NCBI RefSeq assembly: GCF_002902625.1
Contig: NZ_PPRG01000034.1
Location: 1-64,000, forward strand
From: Staphylococcus devriesei
Lineage (GTDB): Bacteria; Bacillota; Bacilli; Staphylococcales; Staphylococcaceae
Direction: 5' to 3'
Length of the DNA: 64,000 nt
Of the stretch, positions 27,892-38,166 are shown piece by piece (within the stretch, counting starts at the first letter, position 1; every line of letters begins with the position of its first letter). The position numbers and the translations under genes were made by a program. The notes beneath the pieces were generated by a model. The model ran no database searches. It saw nothing but the letters and a program-made list of their open reading frames with translations, and was not told the DNA's origin.

Positions 27892-29286
27892 TTACATCAT
27901 ATCGGCATGTGCATAATCGATATCTGTAAATTTATTATATTGTTTCATAAAGTGTAGTTTCACAGTGCCGGTTGGGCCGTTACGTTGCTTAGCAATGATA
28001 ATTTCAATTTCACCATTCTCATCATTAGACTGAGGTTCCATATTACCATCGTCGTCTTCACCTTCGCCTCGATTATAATAATCATCACGATATAAGAATG
28101 CGACGATATCAGCATCTTGCTCAATCGAACCAGACTCACGAATATCACTCATCATTGGACGCTTATCTTGACGTTGTTCTACGCCACGTGATAACTGACT
28201 CAATGCGATAACGGGACATTCTAATTCACGCGCGATTGCTTTTAACGTACGCGAAATTTCAGAAACTTCTTGTTGTCTATTATCTGAAAAGCGTGACCCG
28301 CTACCTTGAAGTAATTGTAGATAATCAATCACAATCATATCTAAACCATGTTCTTGTTTTAAACGACGACACTTAGAACGTAAATCTGTAATACGAATAC
28401 CTGGCGTATCATCTATAAATATCTTCGTACGTGATAACTTACCTACCGCTATTGTAAAACGATTCCAGTCTTCTTCCGTCATCGTCCCTGTTCTTAAACG
28501 ATTAGAATCAACATTACCAGAACTACAAATCATACGTGTTGCTAATTGATCTGCACCCATTTCAAGGGAGAATATACCTACCGTATAACTTCCTTCATGT
28601 GTCGCCACTTTTTGTGCAATATTAAGAGCGAAGGCAGTCTTACCTACAGAAGGACGTGCTGCTAAAATAATTAAATCGTTACGGTTAAAGCCCGCAGTCA
28701 TCTGGTCTAAATCACGATAACCAGTGGGAATACCTGGCGTTTGTCCGCTATTTTGATCTAATTCTTCGGCTGTCTCATATACTTGTCCTAGAACGTCTCT
28801 AATATCCTTGAAGCCGTCGCTTTGACGATTAGAGGATAACTCAAGTATGCGTCGTTCAGCGTCACTTAAAATCGCATCTAATTCAAGTTCATTATCATAA
28901 CCGTCGTTGGCAATACTATCGGCAGTTTGTATTAATTTACGTTTTAACGATAAGTTAGCGACGATATTTGTATAATACTGAATGTTTCGTGTCGTTGGCA
29001 CATTATTAGATAGTTCCGCTAAATATTGGGGGCCACCCGCTTCACTCAACGCACCATCTTTCGTCAATTGATCCATTAATGTGACAACATCAATTTCCCC
29101 TTGATCTTCACTTAAATTCATCATTGCTCGGAAGATGTGTTGGTGGGCGCCTCTATAAAATGACTCAGGAAGTAATACCTCCTGAGTCGTATTAATCAAG
29201 TTCGGGTCTATAATAATTGCACCTAAGACAGATTGTTCAGCTTCATTGTTATGGGGCATTTGTCTTTGATCATACATATTATCCAT
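27892..29286 (-). CDS. dnaB: Replicative DNA helicase DnaB (DnaC in Bacillus)
   Basis: Hexameric helicase at the replication fork, 464 residues. The N-terminal DnaB domain begins PHNNEAEQSVLGAIIID. The RecA-like domain has Walker A ARPSVGKTAFALNIA (near 210), Walker B VIDYLQLLQG and the arginine-finger region ending KQRNGPTGTVKLHFM. It lies downstream of rplI with 63 bases between, in the gdpP-rplI-dnaB order common to firmicutes. Confidence 0.96.
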   Translation of the reverse strand: MDNMYDQRQMPHNNEAEQSVLGAIIIDPNLINTTQEVLLPESFYRGAHQHIFRAMMNLSEDQGEIDVVTLMDQLTKDGALSEAGGPQYLAELSNNVPTTRNIQYYTNIVANLSLKRKLIQTADSIANDGYDNELELDAILSDAERRILELSSNRQSDGFKDIRDVLGQVYETAEELDQNSGQTPGIPTGYRDLDQMTAGFNRNDLIILAARPSVGKTAFALNIAQKVATHEGSYTVGIFSLEMGADQLATRMICSSGNVDSNRLRTGTMTEEDWNRFTIAVGKLSRTKIFIDDTPGIRITDLRSKCRRLKQEHGLDMIVIDYLQLLQGSGSRFSDNRQQEVSEISRTLKAIARELECPVIALSQLSRGVEQRQDKRPMMSDIRESGSIEQDADIVAFLYRDDYYNRGEGEDDDGNMEPQSNDENGEIEIIIAKQRNGPTGTVKLHFMKQYNKFTDIDYAHADMM

Positions 29287-29349
29287 ACGTCATTACACCT
29301 CTAAATCCAATCCATCCTAAATTTTACCCAAATGCCAGTGCTAATTGTA

Positions 29350-29796
29350 TTATTTTTCTACTGTATGGACTCTAATTGTACCTTCAACTTCTTTGTCTAA
29401 TTTAACAGGCACATTAGTATAACCTAATGCGTGGATACCTTGAGGTAAGTCCATTTTACGTTTATCAATTTTAATATCATGTTGAGATTTAAGTGCTTCG
29501 GCAATTTGTTTTGTGCTTACTGAACCGAACAATTTACCACCTTCACCAGTTTTCGCACTTACTTCTACTTCGATATTTTCTAATTTTTCTTTAAGTGCTT
29601 TCGCTTCATTAATTTCTTGTTGTCTATCCGCTTCGGCACGTTTATTTTGTTGTTCTAATTGTTTTAAGTTACCAGGAGTTGCCTCAACAGCATAGTTATT
29701 TTTAATTAAAAAGTTATTAGCATAGCCTACTGGTACATCTTTAACTTCGCCTTTTTTACCTTTACCTTTAACATCTTGTGTGAAAATTACTTTCAT
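29350..29796 (-). CDS. rplI: Ribosomal protein bL9
   Basis: A 148-residue 50S protein with the bL9 signature at the N-terminus ([27 protein letters not shown]), a long central helix rich in Lys and Glu, and a globular rRNA-binding C-terminal domain. Its ATG overlaps the gdpP stop in ATGA, showing translational coupling. Confidence 0.97.
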   Translation of the reverse strand: MKVIFTQDVKGKGKKGEVKDVPVGYANNFLIKNNYAVEATPGNLKQLEQQNKRAEADRQQEINEAKALKEKLENIEVEVSAKTGEGGKLFGSVSTKQIAEALKSQHDIKIDKRKMDLPQGIHALGYTNVPVKLDKEVEGTIRVHTVEK

Positions 29797-31760
29797 GCGT
29801 CTTCACTCCTACTCTTTTGTTCTGTAATTGCTTGTTGTAATTGTTCGATTGCTTCTTCAATCGATAATCCTTTTAATTGTGTGGCAGCATTGGTTAAGTG
29901 TCCACCGCCACCAAGTGCTTCCATCGTTAATTGAACGTTGATAGAACCTAGTGAACGGGCAGAGATACCAATTAAGTTATCCTCACGTTTAGCTACCACG
30001 TATGATGCTTCTATACCCTCTAAACTTAACAACTCATCAGCTGCTTGTGCAACTGTAACGGGATGATAAATTTTGTCATTAGAACCATGCGCAATCGCAA
30101 CACCATCGTCTTGTACTTCAACCGTTCTAATCAGTTCAGAACGATTAATATACGTATCTACATCATCTTTCAAGAAGTGTTGTGTCAATATAGTATCTGC
30201 ACCATGGGCACGAAGATAACTTGCCGCATCAAACGTTCTTGAACCTGTACGCAATGTAAAGTTACGTGTATCGACAATGATACCTGCGTACATTACCGTT
30301 GATTCTAAACGAGTTAAACGTTGTTCTGTCGGTTGATACTCCAAGAGTTCCGTTACAAGTTCGGCTGTTGAACTTGCGTATGGTTCCATATAAACCAACA
30401 ATGGATTAGAAATAAAGCTTTCGCCTCGTCTATGGTGATCAATAACCACTTTACGGTTAGCTTTATTTAGAATATTTTCATCTAATACCATCTCAGGTTT
30501 ATGTGTATCTACGACAACAATGGTAGATTTAGAAGTCATCATATCCCAGGCTTCATCAGACGTTACGAAACGTTCTTTAAGCTCAGGTTTTTTATCGATT
30601 TCATCCATCACTCTACGAAGTGTTGGATCGATATCTTCTTCATTTAATACGACATAGGCTTCTAAATTATTCATTAATGCGAAACGCGATACTCCGATTG
30701 CAGCACCTATCGCATCTAAGTCAGGACGTTTATGTCCCATAATAATTACTTTGTCGCCTTCAGTTAAAATGTCTTTCAAGGCGTGAGAAATAACTCGTGC
30801 TCTTACACGTGTACGTTTCTCCATTGGGTCAGTCTTACCGCCGTAGAAACGGACGTTACCATTCATATTCTTGATGGCAACTTGGTCACCACCACGGCCT
30901 AATGCTAAATCAAGACCAGATTGCGACAATTCACCAAGGTCGATTAAATTCTCGGTACCTTCACCGACACCAATACTTAGTGTTAATTGCGCACGGTAAC
31001 CGACACTTTTCTCACGTAATTGACTGAGAATTTCAAAGTTCGACTCTTCAATTTCCGCTAGAATTTTTTGATTTAAATACGCTACGAACTGATCAGAGCT
31101 ATAACGTTTAAAGTAGATGTTATATTCCGACGCCCAACGACTAATCACTCGTGTTACCATTGAGTTGATTTCAGAGCGTTGCGTATCATTCATATTTTGC
31201 GTAATTTCATCATAATTATCTAGGAAAAGGGTCGCAATAATAGGTTTCGATTCTTCATATAATGCGTGTGTTTGTACTTCATTCGTAATATCAAAGAAGT
31301 ATAAACAATTTTCTTCTTCGGCATGGCGTACATGATAATGATATGGACCATGTTCGATTTCAACTTCTTGAATCTTTTCAAGTTGCTTTAAAATATTCGG
31401 AAATACTTCATTAACTGGTTCTGATATGACGTTCGTTTCTAAGTGCTCAGACATATACTGGTTGATCCATTCAATATGATCATCGGCATCAAGCACCACC
31501 ATACCAATTGGCAAACGTTTGATTGCTTTGTTGCTGCCAGCTGAGACATGACCACTTAAGTTATCCACATAGTTATCCATTTTTAATAATGCTTGTCTTA
31601 CTAATACGATGCTAATAATAATCATCACGACTAGAATAGCAGCGGCAATCGTAGCTACCAATGGCTTAAAGATAAACCATACAACAGCGAGCGCTATCGC
31701 AGTAAGTACCATCAAAATGTAAGGTATAAGTAATGCCTTTTTTGTGGATTGACGGTTCAT
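29793..31760 (-). CDS. gdpP: c-di-AMP phosphodiesterase GdpP
   Basis: Membrane enzyme that hydrolyses c-di-AMP to pApA. It has 655 residues from ATG 31760 (AGAGGTGG site). It contains two N-terminal transmembrane helices (about 8-55), a PAS domain (about 80-150), a degenerate GGDEF domain (about 170-300), a DHH domain with [13 protein letters not shown] and VIDHHRRG, and DHHA1 with [10 protein letters not shown]. Loss of this enzyme raises beta-lactam tolerance in staphylococci; here all motifs are intact. It lies between yybS and rplI. Confidence 0.96.
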   Translation of the reverse strand: MNRQSTKKALLIPYILMVLTAIALAVVWFIFKPLVATIAAAILVVMIIISIVLVRQALLKMDNYVDNLSGHVSAGSNKAIKRLPIGMVVLDADDHIEWINQYMSEHLETNVISEPVNEVFPNILKQLEKIQEVEIEHGPYHYHVRHAEEENCLYFFDITNEVQTHALYEESKPIIATLFLDNYDEITQNMNDTQRSEINSMVTRVISRWASEYNIYFKRYSSDQFVAYLNQKILAEIEESNFEILSQLREKSVGYRAQLTLSIGVGEGTENLIDLGELSQSGLDLALGRGGDQVAIKNMNGNVRFYGGKTDPMEKRTRVRARVISHALKDILTEGDKVIIMGHKRPDLDAIGAAIGVSRFALMNNLEAYVVLNEEDIDPTLRRVMDEIDKKPELKERFVTSDEAWDMMTSKSTIVVVDTHKPEMVLDENILNKANRKVVIDHHRRGESFISNPLLVYMEPYASSTAELVTELLEYQPTEQRLTRLESTVMYAGIIVDTRNFTLRTGSRTFDAASYLRAHGADTILTQHFLKDDVDTYINRSELIRTVEVQDDGVAIAHGSNDKIYHPVTVAQAADELLSLEGIEASYVVAKREDNLIGISARSLGSINVQLTMEALGGGGHLTNAATQLKGLSIEEAIEQLQQAITEQKSRSEDA

Positions 31761-31774
31761 TCTTCCACCTCTAT

Positions 31775-32698
31775 TCACTTTTTAAAGTCATTTTTAATCA
31801 TTCGTTTTAAATTAATTCCTAAATCAAGTACCCCAAGTAATGCAACAATATGTGTTGCCGGCGTTAAAATTGTCCCCACAACCATTAACAATATCGTTAC
31901 AGCATTTGGCATACGTCTTGCTTTACCAAAGAAATGAATTAAACTCAATCCTTGAATATACATCAATAATGATAACACAACTTCAAAATTTAACACGATA
32001 CTTTGGAACGTACTTGGCTGAGTCGCAAACATTACGCACAATAAGACAATCATATAAATCCATAATAATGAACGATTCATCTGCCAAGCAAATAAAGGTT
32101 TAAAAATCGGCGTAGCTACTTTAAATTTACGTACAATCGGAAACGTAATGATTAAACTAATTAAAACAAGAATAAAAATTCCGATGATAATAAAACTTGG
32201 AAGTTGTACTGCCATTTGTCGGAAGCCTTCTTCTAATACCGTTTTATAATCAGACTCAACGCCTGATGCGACAATGGCGCTATGCATTGCATCTTTAAAA
32301 GGTTTAATAAGCGTGGTTGCACTTGGTATTTTTTTGAATACTTGTAATAACATTAATGCGACTAAAGCAAATATACTTAAATATGTAGTTGCTATATATA
32401 AGATGCGTTCTTTAGAAGCACGTTCTTTTAATAATTGGCCAATAATAAAGCTAAGTAGTAAAACTAAAATCATGGCACTTAATACAAATGTATTACCTAA
32501 TAGAGTGGTTAAGATGACTGTGACTAACGCGGCAACTCCAAACGATGGAACGGATTTGTTCCATAGAATAATCCCTGGAATTGTAGCGAATAAACATAGT
32601 ATCAAACCAAGTATCGGTAACACATACGTGATTAAAGCAACAATAGCGAGCGCAATTGTTCCTATAATCGTCGCTTTAAGGTGTACTTTTGAAAACAC
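31775..32698 (-). CDS. yybS: DUF2232 (YybS-like) membrane protein
   Basis: About 307 residues with eight or so transmembrane helices, conserved just before gdpP in firmicutes. I choose GTG 32698 (MFSKVHLKATII) because GGGAG lies at proper distance. An ATG at 32713 has no ribosome site, although it would lengthen the protein by only five residues. The function is unknown; sporulation or cell-envelope roles have been suggested for the family. It ends 14 bases before gdpP, in a likely operon. Confidence 0.85.
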   Translation of the reverse strand: MFSKVHLKATIIGTIALAIVALITYVLPILGLILCLFATIPGIILWNKSVPSFGVAALVTVILTTLLGNTFVLSAMILVLLLSFIIGQLLKERASKERILYIATTYLSIFALVALMLLQVFKKIPSATTLIKPFKDAMHSAIVASGVESDYKTVLEEGFRQMAVQLPSFIIIGIFILVLISLIITFPIVRKFKVATPIFKPLFAWQMNRSLLWIYMIVLLCVMFATQPSTFQSIVLNFEVVLSLLMYIQGLSLIHFFGKARRMPNAVTILLMVVGTILTPATHIVALLGVLDLGINLKRMIKNDFKK

Positions 32699-32834
32699 AT
32701 TTGCCACTCCCATACTTTTTGACTGTAACTTCTATTTTAACCTCTATGCAAGATTAAAACAAATGTATAGAAATAGTACTTAGCACACTCACTAGCCATT
32801 GGTTTAATGGCACTATCGTCATTATCCGCTTCCA

Positions 32835-33803
32835 TTATTTTCGTTTAAAATTCGTTACTTTTAAAAAATGATATAAGTTCGGCGCCCAATCATTAAAGTT
32901 TAACAAGAACCCGTCATGTCCTACATTGTCTGGCACAAAGAAATGACGATGATATTTAAACCGCTCCCCTACTACTCTCACTTGATCATCTGGATATAAT
33001 AAATCATCAGTAAAGCCCATCGTAAGTACTTTAGTATCTAAAGATTGAAAGACTTCATCTACGTCTACCCGGCCACGGTCAATATTATGACTATCCAATA
33101 CATTCAACATTGTTAAGTAACAAGATAAGTCATATGTTTCTTTAAACTTATTACCTTGATAACGTTGATAACTAACGACTTCATCTGGAGAGAAACGTTC
33201 ATCATAGCTTTTAGACGACCGGTAGGTTAGGAAGCCTAATTGACGTGCAATACTTAGTCCCTCTTTACCTCCGATATGAATGGCTTCACATGCAATTTCA
33301 TTAAATGCTCGACTATAGGAAGACGTTTTATCAGTAGCTGCGAGAATAACTGCTTTATCGACTTGGAACTGATTATTATAGAGTAGTTCCATTACTTGCA
33401 TGCCCCCTAGACTTCCACCTATTAAGATATTAATCCTATCGAAGCCGAGTTCTTGAATGCCCTTTTCAATCGCTTTAGCAATATCTCTTAATGTTAATTG
33501 TTTGGGAAAATGTGGGTCTGTTACGGGAGAGCTTGAGCCAAATGGGCTACCGATAACGTTAAATGTAAGAAATTGATAATCATAAATAGGCATATAACCG
33601 CCGTCGATAATTTCACGCCACCAACCGGGATGTTTGTCAGTTCCATACGTTAAGTGATTGCCGGTTAGCGCATGACAAACTACTACAAGTGGTTGACCTG
33701 AGTATCCGACATGTTCATAGCGTAATTGCAGATTCTCAATCATTTCACCTGATTCAGTTGTAAATGGTCCTAAGTTTAATGTGTCTACCGTATAATTTGT
33801 CAT
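32835..33803 (-). CDS. metX: Homoserine O-acetyltransferase
   Basis: Activates homoserine with acetyl-CoA (or succinyl-CoA in some relatives) for methionine synthesis. It is an alpha/beta-hydrolase of 322 residues from ATG 33803 with AAAGGAGG. The nucleophile Ser is in IGGSLGGMQVME (near 130), the Asp in GFTDDLLYP and the His in VGHDGFLL (near 305). It is preceded by a SAM-I riboswitch, so it is shut down when S-adenosylmethionine is plentiful. Confidence 0.93.
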   Translation of the reverse strand: MTNYTVDTLNLGPFTTESGEMIENLQLRYEHVGYSGQPLVVVCHALTGNHLTYGTDKHPGWWREIIDGGYMPIYDYQFLTFNVIGSPFGSSSPVTDPHFPKQLTLRDIAKAIEKGIQELGFDRINILIGGSLGGMQVMELLYNNQFQVDKAVILAATDKTSSYSRAFNEIACEAIHIGGKEGLSIARQLGFLTYRSSKSYDERFSPDEVVSYQRYQGNKFKETYDLSCYLTMLNVLDSHNIDRGRVDVDEVFQSLDTKVLTMGFTDDLLYPDDQVRVVGERFKYHRHFFVPDNVGHDGFLLNFNDWAPNLYHFLKVTNFKRK

Positions 33804-33822
33804 ACGCTTTCCTCCTTTAGAT

Positions 33823-33966
33823 AAAAAAATCACTTCATACTCTTTAGAAGTATGAAGCGATATGCTTGTTACTTATCATCCGAGTATCTCGCTGGTTGTA
33901 GCACCGTACATTATTGCCGGTTGCTGAAGTTTCATAGGGCCGCGTCCCTCCACTTCTCTCAATAAG
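33823..33966 (-). promoter_or_regulatory. SAM-I riboswitch (S box) controlling metX
   Basis: Minus-strand leader with the S-box core: GAGAAGTGGAGGGAC, then GGCCCTATGAAACTTCAGCAACC, then GGTGCTACAACCAGCG and a closing helix. A terminator hairpin (33829-33861, CTTCATAC / GTATGAAG) with seven Ts follows and ends 20 bases before metX. Binding of S-adenosylmethionine is expected to favour termination. Confidence 0.93.
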
Positions 33967-34040
33967 TTTATATTGTTTAGTTTTTACACTTTGTAATTAT
34001 TTAGTTTAAATTTATTTTATCTAATTACATTTGTAACTTC

Positions 34041-34054
34041 AATAGCTAGCTATT
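34041..34054. other. Perfect 14-bp palindrome
   Basis: AATAGCTAGCTATT lies between azlD and the metX riboswitch. It may be a regulator site or chance; nothing else supports a role. Confidence 0.3.
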
Positions 34055-34066
34055 GGGTTCTTCCTT

Positions 34067-34396
34067 TTAAAAGAAGAAACGTATACCAGCAATGAGTGCG
34101 ATGCCTACTAGTATGGTGATCGTCAGGCTACGTGTAATAAGAGCAATGAAGATGGTTGGAATCGTTGCAATGATGAACGGGATATTGAGTGTATAACCTT
34201 GTACGCCGTCTTGTTGAACGATAATGCCATCTAGGATGAGCGCCGTGAATAATGTGATGGGTATGAACGATAACCACTTAATCACCGTTTCTGAAAGTTG
34301 GATACGTGAAATCATAAGAAACGGGATAACACGGACAATTAGCGTTACGAGACCACATAGAACGATGAGTATTAACGTATGCCAAGATGTTGTCAT
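34067..34396 (-). CDS. azlD: Branched-chain amino acid exporter subunit AzlD
   Basis: A 109-residue membrane protein with three or four helices, belonging to the AzlD family, the small partner of AzlC. Its start overlaps the azlC stop by four bases (ATGA), so the two are coupled. The pair is thought to export branched-chain amino acids or analogues such as azaleucine. Confidence 0.88.
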   Translation of the reverse strand: MTTSWHTLILIVLCGLVTLIVRVIPFLMISRIQLSETVIKWLSFIPITLFTALILDGIIVQQDGVQGYTLNIPFIIATIPTIFIALITRSLTITILVGIALIAGIRFFF

Positions 34397-35088
34397 TTAT
34401 CCATCACCACCCCTAATGTCGCTGCAAAGATTGATGCGATAAGAATCGCACCGTATGAAGGTATAAACCAACTTAGAATTAACATCATTACAATAACACT
34501 CGCAATCAATACAAGATACACTTTAAGTTTTGAACGTGTAATCGACTCAAACTGTTCCATTGCTAAAAAGATGAACATCGCGGTAATAGCGAAATCAAGC
34601 CCTAACATATCTGGATTAGAGATGTATTTACCAAATATTGCACCGGCTACGCTCGCAAGCGCCCAAAATACGTAGGCAGTTAAGTTCAAACCGTGTAACC
34701 AACGATCATTTATCTTCTCCCCTTTTAGATAAGGCGTAACTGCTACGCCAAATGTTTCATCAGTTAAGATAGATGATAAGCCTATACGATTCCATACACT
34801 ATAATTTCTATAGTTAGGTGCTAATGTCATTGATAATAGGAAAAAACGTGAATTGACGATAAAAGTGGTTAATACTATAGCTGAAGTCGGTGTACCTGCT
34901 ATGACAAGTGCGCAGATGATAAATTGCGCTGCTCCGGCATAGACAAGTAAACATAGTAATAAGATTTCTAATATACTGAAATGTTGTGAAGCCGCCACGA
35001 TTCCGAATGACAAACCAATTCCAATATATCCTAATAAAGTAGGAATACATTCTTTGATTCCTTGTTTAAATGTCACATGTGACGTCAT
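34393..35088 (-). CDS. azlC: Branched-chain amino acid exporter AzlC
   Basis: About 231 residues from ATG 35088 (MTSHVTFKQGI); the GGGGG ribosome site is too close to the ATG two codons upstream. It has six or seven hydrophobic segments, with GLSFGIVAASQHF near the N-terminus and AGAAQFIICALV in the middle, as in AzlC proteins. It acts with AzlD in the membrane. Confidence 0.88.
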   Translation of the reverse strand: MTSHVTFKQGIKECIPTLLGYIGIGLSFGIVAASQHFSILEILLLCLLVYAGAAQFIICALVIAGTPTSAIVLTTFIVNSRFFLLSMTLAPNYRNYSVWNRIGLSSILTDETFGVAVTPYLKGEKINDRWLHGLNLTAYVFWALASVAGAIFGKYISNPDMLGLDFAITAMFIFLAMEQFESITRSKLKVYLVLIASVIVMMLILSWFIPSYGAILIASIFAATLGVVMDK

Positions 35089-35387
35089 CCTCATACCCCC
35101 TTTGTTGCACTCACTTTCACAAGTAAATATCTAATTAAATTTAGTCTAATACACTAGTACTAGAGTAGCAATACTATAAGACGTAGGGTTGTGTGACGTA
35201 AGACTGTCAGGTGTTTAAAAATGTTGATTTATCAATGTTTTGAGAGTTCTATATTTTTAGTCCGAAATTTCTAATTACCTCATGTAGGGGGGTCTAAAAA
35301 GATATTATTTACTTTATTACTTTATTAGGAAAAAGCGGATTTTCACATTGAAAACTGATTATCTTCAAATAAGGTATAGGAGAAATT
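35089..35387. other. Intergenic region between azlC and serS
   Basis: About 300 bases with the azlC promoter side and no gene. A palindrome CACTAGTACTAGAG lies near 35150. Nothing else stands out. Confidence 0.4.
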
Positions 35388-35428
35388 AAAAAAGCGTTGA
35401 AACTATCTTTTAAGATAGCTTCAACGCT
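35388..35428 (-). terminator. Terminator of serS
   Basis: Minus-strand stem AGCGTTGAAGCTATC / GATAGTTTCAACGCT with a 6-base loop, then TTTTTTAAT. It lies 20 bases after the serS stop. Confidence 0.92.
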
Positions 35429-35448
35429 AAATGTGTATGAGTTATAGC

Positions 35449-36759
<1,311 letters not shown>

Positions 36760-36794
36760 TTAAAAGTTTATTAAGAATGACAACTTTTAAGTAT

Positions 36795-37020
36795 AAAAAA
36801 AGACCACATCCCTCTACAAGGGACGTGGTCTACGCGTTGCCACCCTATTTAACAACTTGATACATACGATGCACCAAATTGCACTTTACCAATATAACGG
36901 TTATTACCGATTGTTCACATAAAGTAGGTAGATTCGCATAACTATTAATTACTTGTTCACACTCAACACAAGCTCTCTGAAATTAATCGATTATGTTACT
37001 TGTCCTACGAACAATAACTT
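36795..37020 (-). promoter_or_regulatory. T-box leader of serS
   Basis: A minus-strand leader of about 220 bases. The conserved T-box GGGTGGCAACGCG (36833-36845) precedes a strong terminator (AGACCACATCCCT pairing with AGGGACGTGGTCT, 36800-36831) and a run of seven Ts. Upstream is a stem I region with AGAGAGCTTGTG. A TCT in the GAATCTACC segment could be the serine specifier codon. Uncharged tRNA-Ser would stabilise the antiterminator. Confidence 0.92.
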
Positions 37021-37150
37021 ATTAAGTTATTTTTAATATAGCAAAGTCTTTTAAAATTATCAAGCAATTGTTAATATTAAAAATTATTATTAATTTAAAC
37101 GTTTTCATTTTCAACAAAATTAGAACCAAAATTATTCCTGAAATAGTGTT

Positions 37151-37176
37151 GACGAAAGTCGAATCCAGGTATAATA
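37151..37176 (+). promoter_or_regulatory. Promoter of nnrD
   Basis: TTGACG and TATAAT are separated by about 15 bases, slightly short. The start of transcription would give a leader of about 120 bases before nnrD. Confidence 0.5.
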
Positions 37177-37205
37177 TTTTCTATTGTATTTAAAAGTCGA
37201 GGGCG

Positions 37206-37255
37206 TAGATAAGTCTGAGTTGTTCGCTACAACTGTAAAGTTCAGACCATATCTA
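37206..37255 (+). ncRNA. Structured leader of nnrD, candidate cis-regulatory RNA
   Basis: Three nested perfect stems form a long hairpin: TAGATA/TATCTA (37206-37211 with 37250-37255), GTCTGA/TCAGAC (37213-37218 with 37242-37247) and GTTGT/ACAAC (37219-37223 with 37229-37233). There is an asymmetric bulge TGTAAAGT on the 3' side. It lies in the transcribed leader, with no T-run behind it. It does not look like a riboswitch I know. Confidence 0.55.
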
Positions 37256-37298
37256 TTTAGTGTAGAAAGGTTCCACACCTTATAAGGGAGGTTTATTT

Positions 37299-38111
37299 AT
37301 GGAAACATTAAATTCGGTTACTATTCCTAAAAGAAATGATGAAACACATAAAGGTGATTACGGTAAGATTTTACTTATTGGTGGTAGTGCCAATTTAGGC
37401 GGTGCTATTATGTTGGCAGCGCGTGCGTGTGTATATAGTGGAAGTGGCTTAATTACAGTGGCCACACACCCAACTAATCATGCAGCGATTCATTCACGTT
37501 GTCCGGAAGCCATGGTTATTGATATTAATGATACGAAGATGTTAACTAAAATGATTGAGAACACAGATAGTATTTTAATCGGCCCAGGCCTCGGTATTGA
37601 TTTCAAAGGTAATAACGCAATTACATTCTTACTTCAAAATATACAACCACATCAAAACTTAATTGTTGATGGGGATGCAATTACAATCTTTAGTAAATTG
37701 AAACCTGAAATTCCTACGTGTCGCGTGATTTTCACTCCACATCAAAAAGAATGGGAACGTTTAAGTGGTATTCCTATTGAAGAACAAACATATGAACGTA
37801 ATAGAGAAGCTGTAAATAAATTAGGCGCGACGGTTGTGTTGAAAAAACATGGTACAGAAATCTTCTTTAAAGACGAAGAGTATAAACTTGCTATCGGTAC
37901 TCCTGCAATGGCGACAGGAGGCATGGGTGATACATTAGCTGGTATGATTACTAGCTTTGTTGGTCAGTTTGACAATTTAAAAGATGCTGTAACTAGCGCG
38001 ACATATACGCATAGTTATATTGGAGAGAAATTATCTGAAACAATGTACGTTGTGCCACCTTCACATTTAATAAGTGAGATTCCATACGTGATGAAAGAAT
38101 TAGAAAACTAA
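37299..38111 (+). CDS. nnrD: ADP/ATP-dependent NAD(P)H-hydrate dehydratase
   Basis: Repairs damaged (hydrated) NADH and NADPH. It is a single ribokinase-like domain of 270 residues (YjeF C-terminal type), without a fused epimerase. Motifs are GGSANLGGAIMLAARA near residue 25, LIVDGDAITI, IFTPHQKEW and the catalytic GTPAMATGGMGDTLAG near 205. ATG 37299 has an AAGGGAGG site. It is the only plus-strand core gene left of oriC and is convergent with gyrA. Confidence 0.92.
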   Translation: METLNSVTIPKRNDETHKGDYGKILLIGGSANLGGAIMLAARACVYSGSGLITVATHPTNHAAIHSRCPEAMVIDINDTKMLTKMIENTDSILIGPGLGIDFKGNNAITFLLQNIQPHQNLIVDGDAITIFSKLKPEIPTCRVIFTPHQKEWERLSGIPIEEQTYERNREAVNKLGATVVLKKHGTEIFFKDEEYKLAIGTPAMATGGMGDTLAGMITSFVGQFDNLKDAVTSATYTHSYIGEKLSETMYVVPPSHLISEIPYVMKELEN

Positions 38112-38123
38112 AGGTTTGTATAT

Positions 38124-38158
38124 AAAATAAGACTACCCTCAGCAGGGTAGTCTTATTT
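38124..38158. terminator. Bidirectional terminator between nnrD and gyrA
   Basis: AATAAGACTACCCT-CAGC-AGGGTAGTCTTATT with T-rich DNA on both sides, between convergent genes. Confidence 0.9.
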
Positions 38159-38166
38159 GTTGTTAA

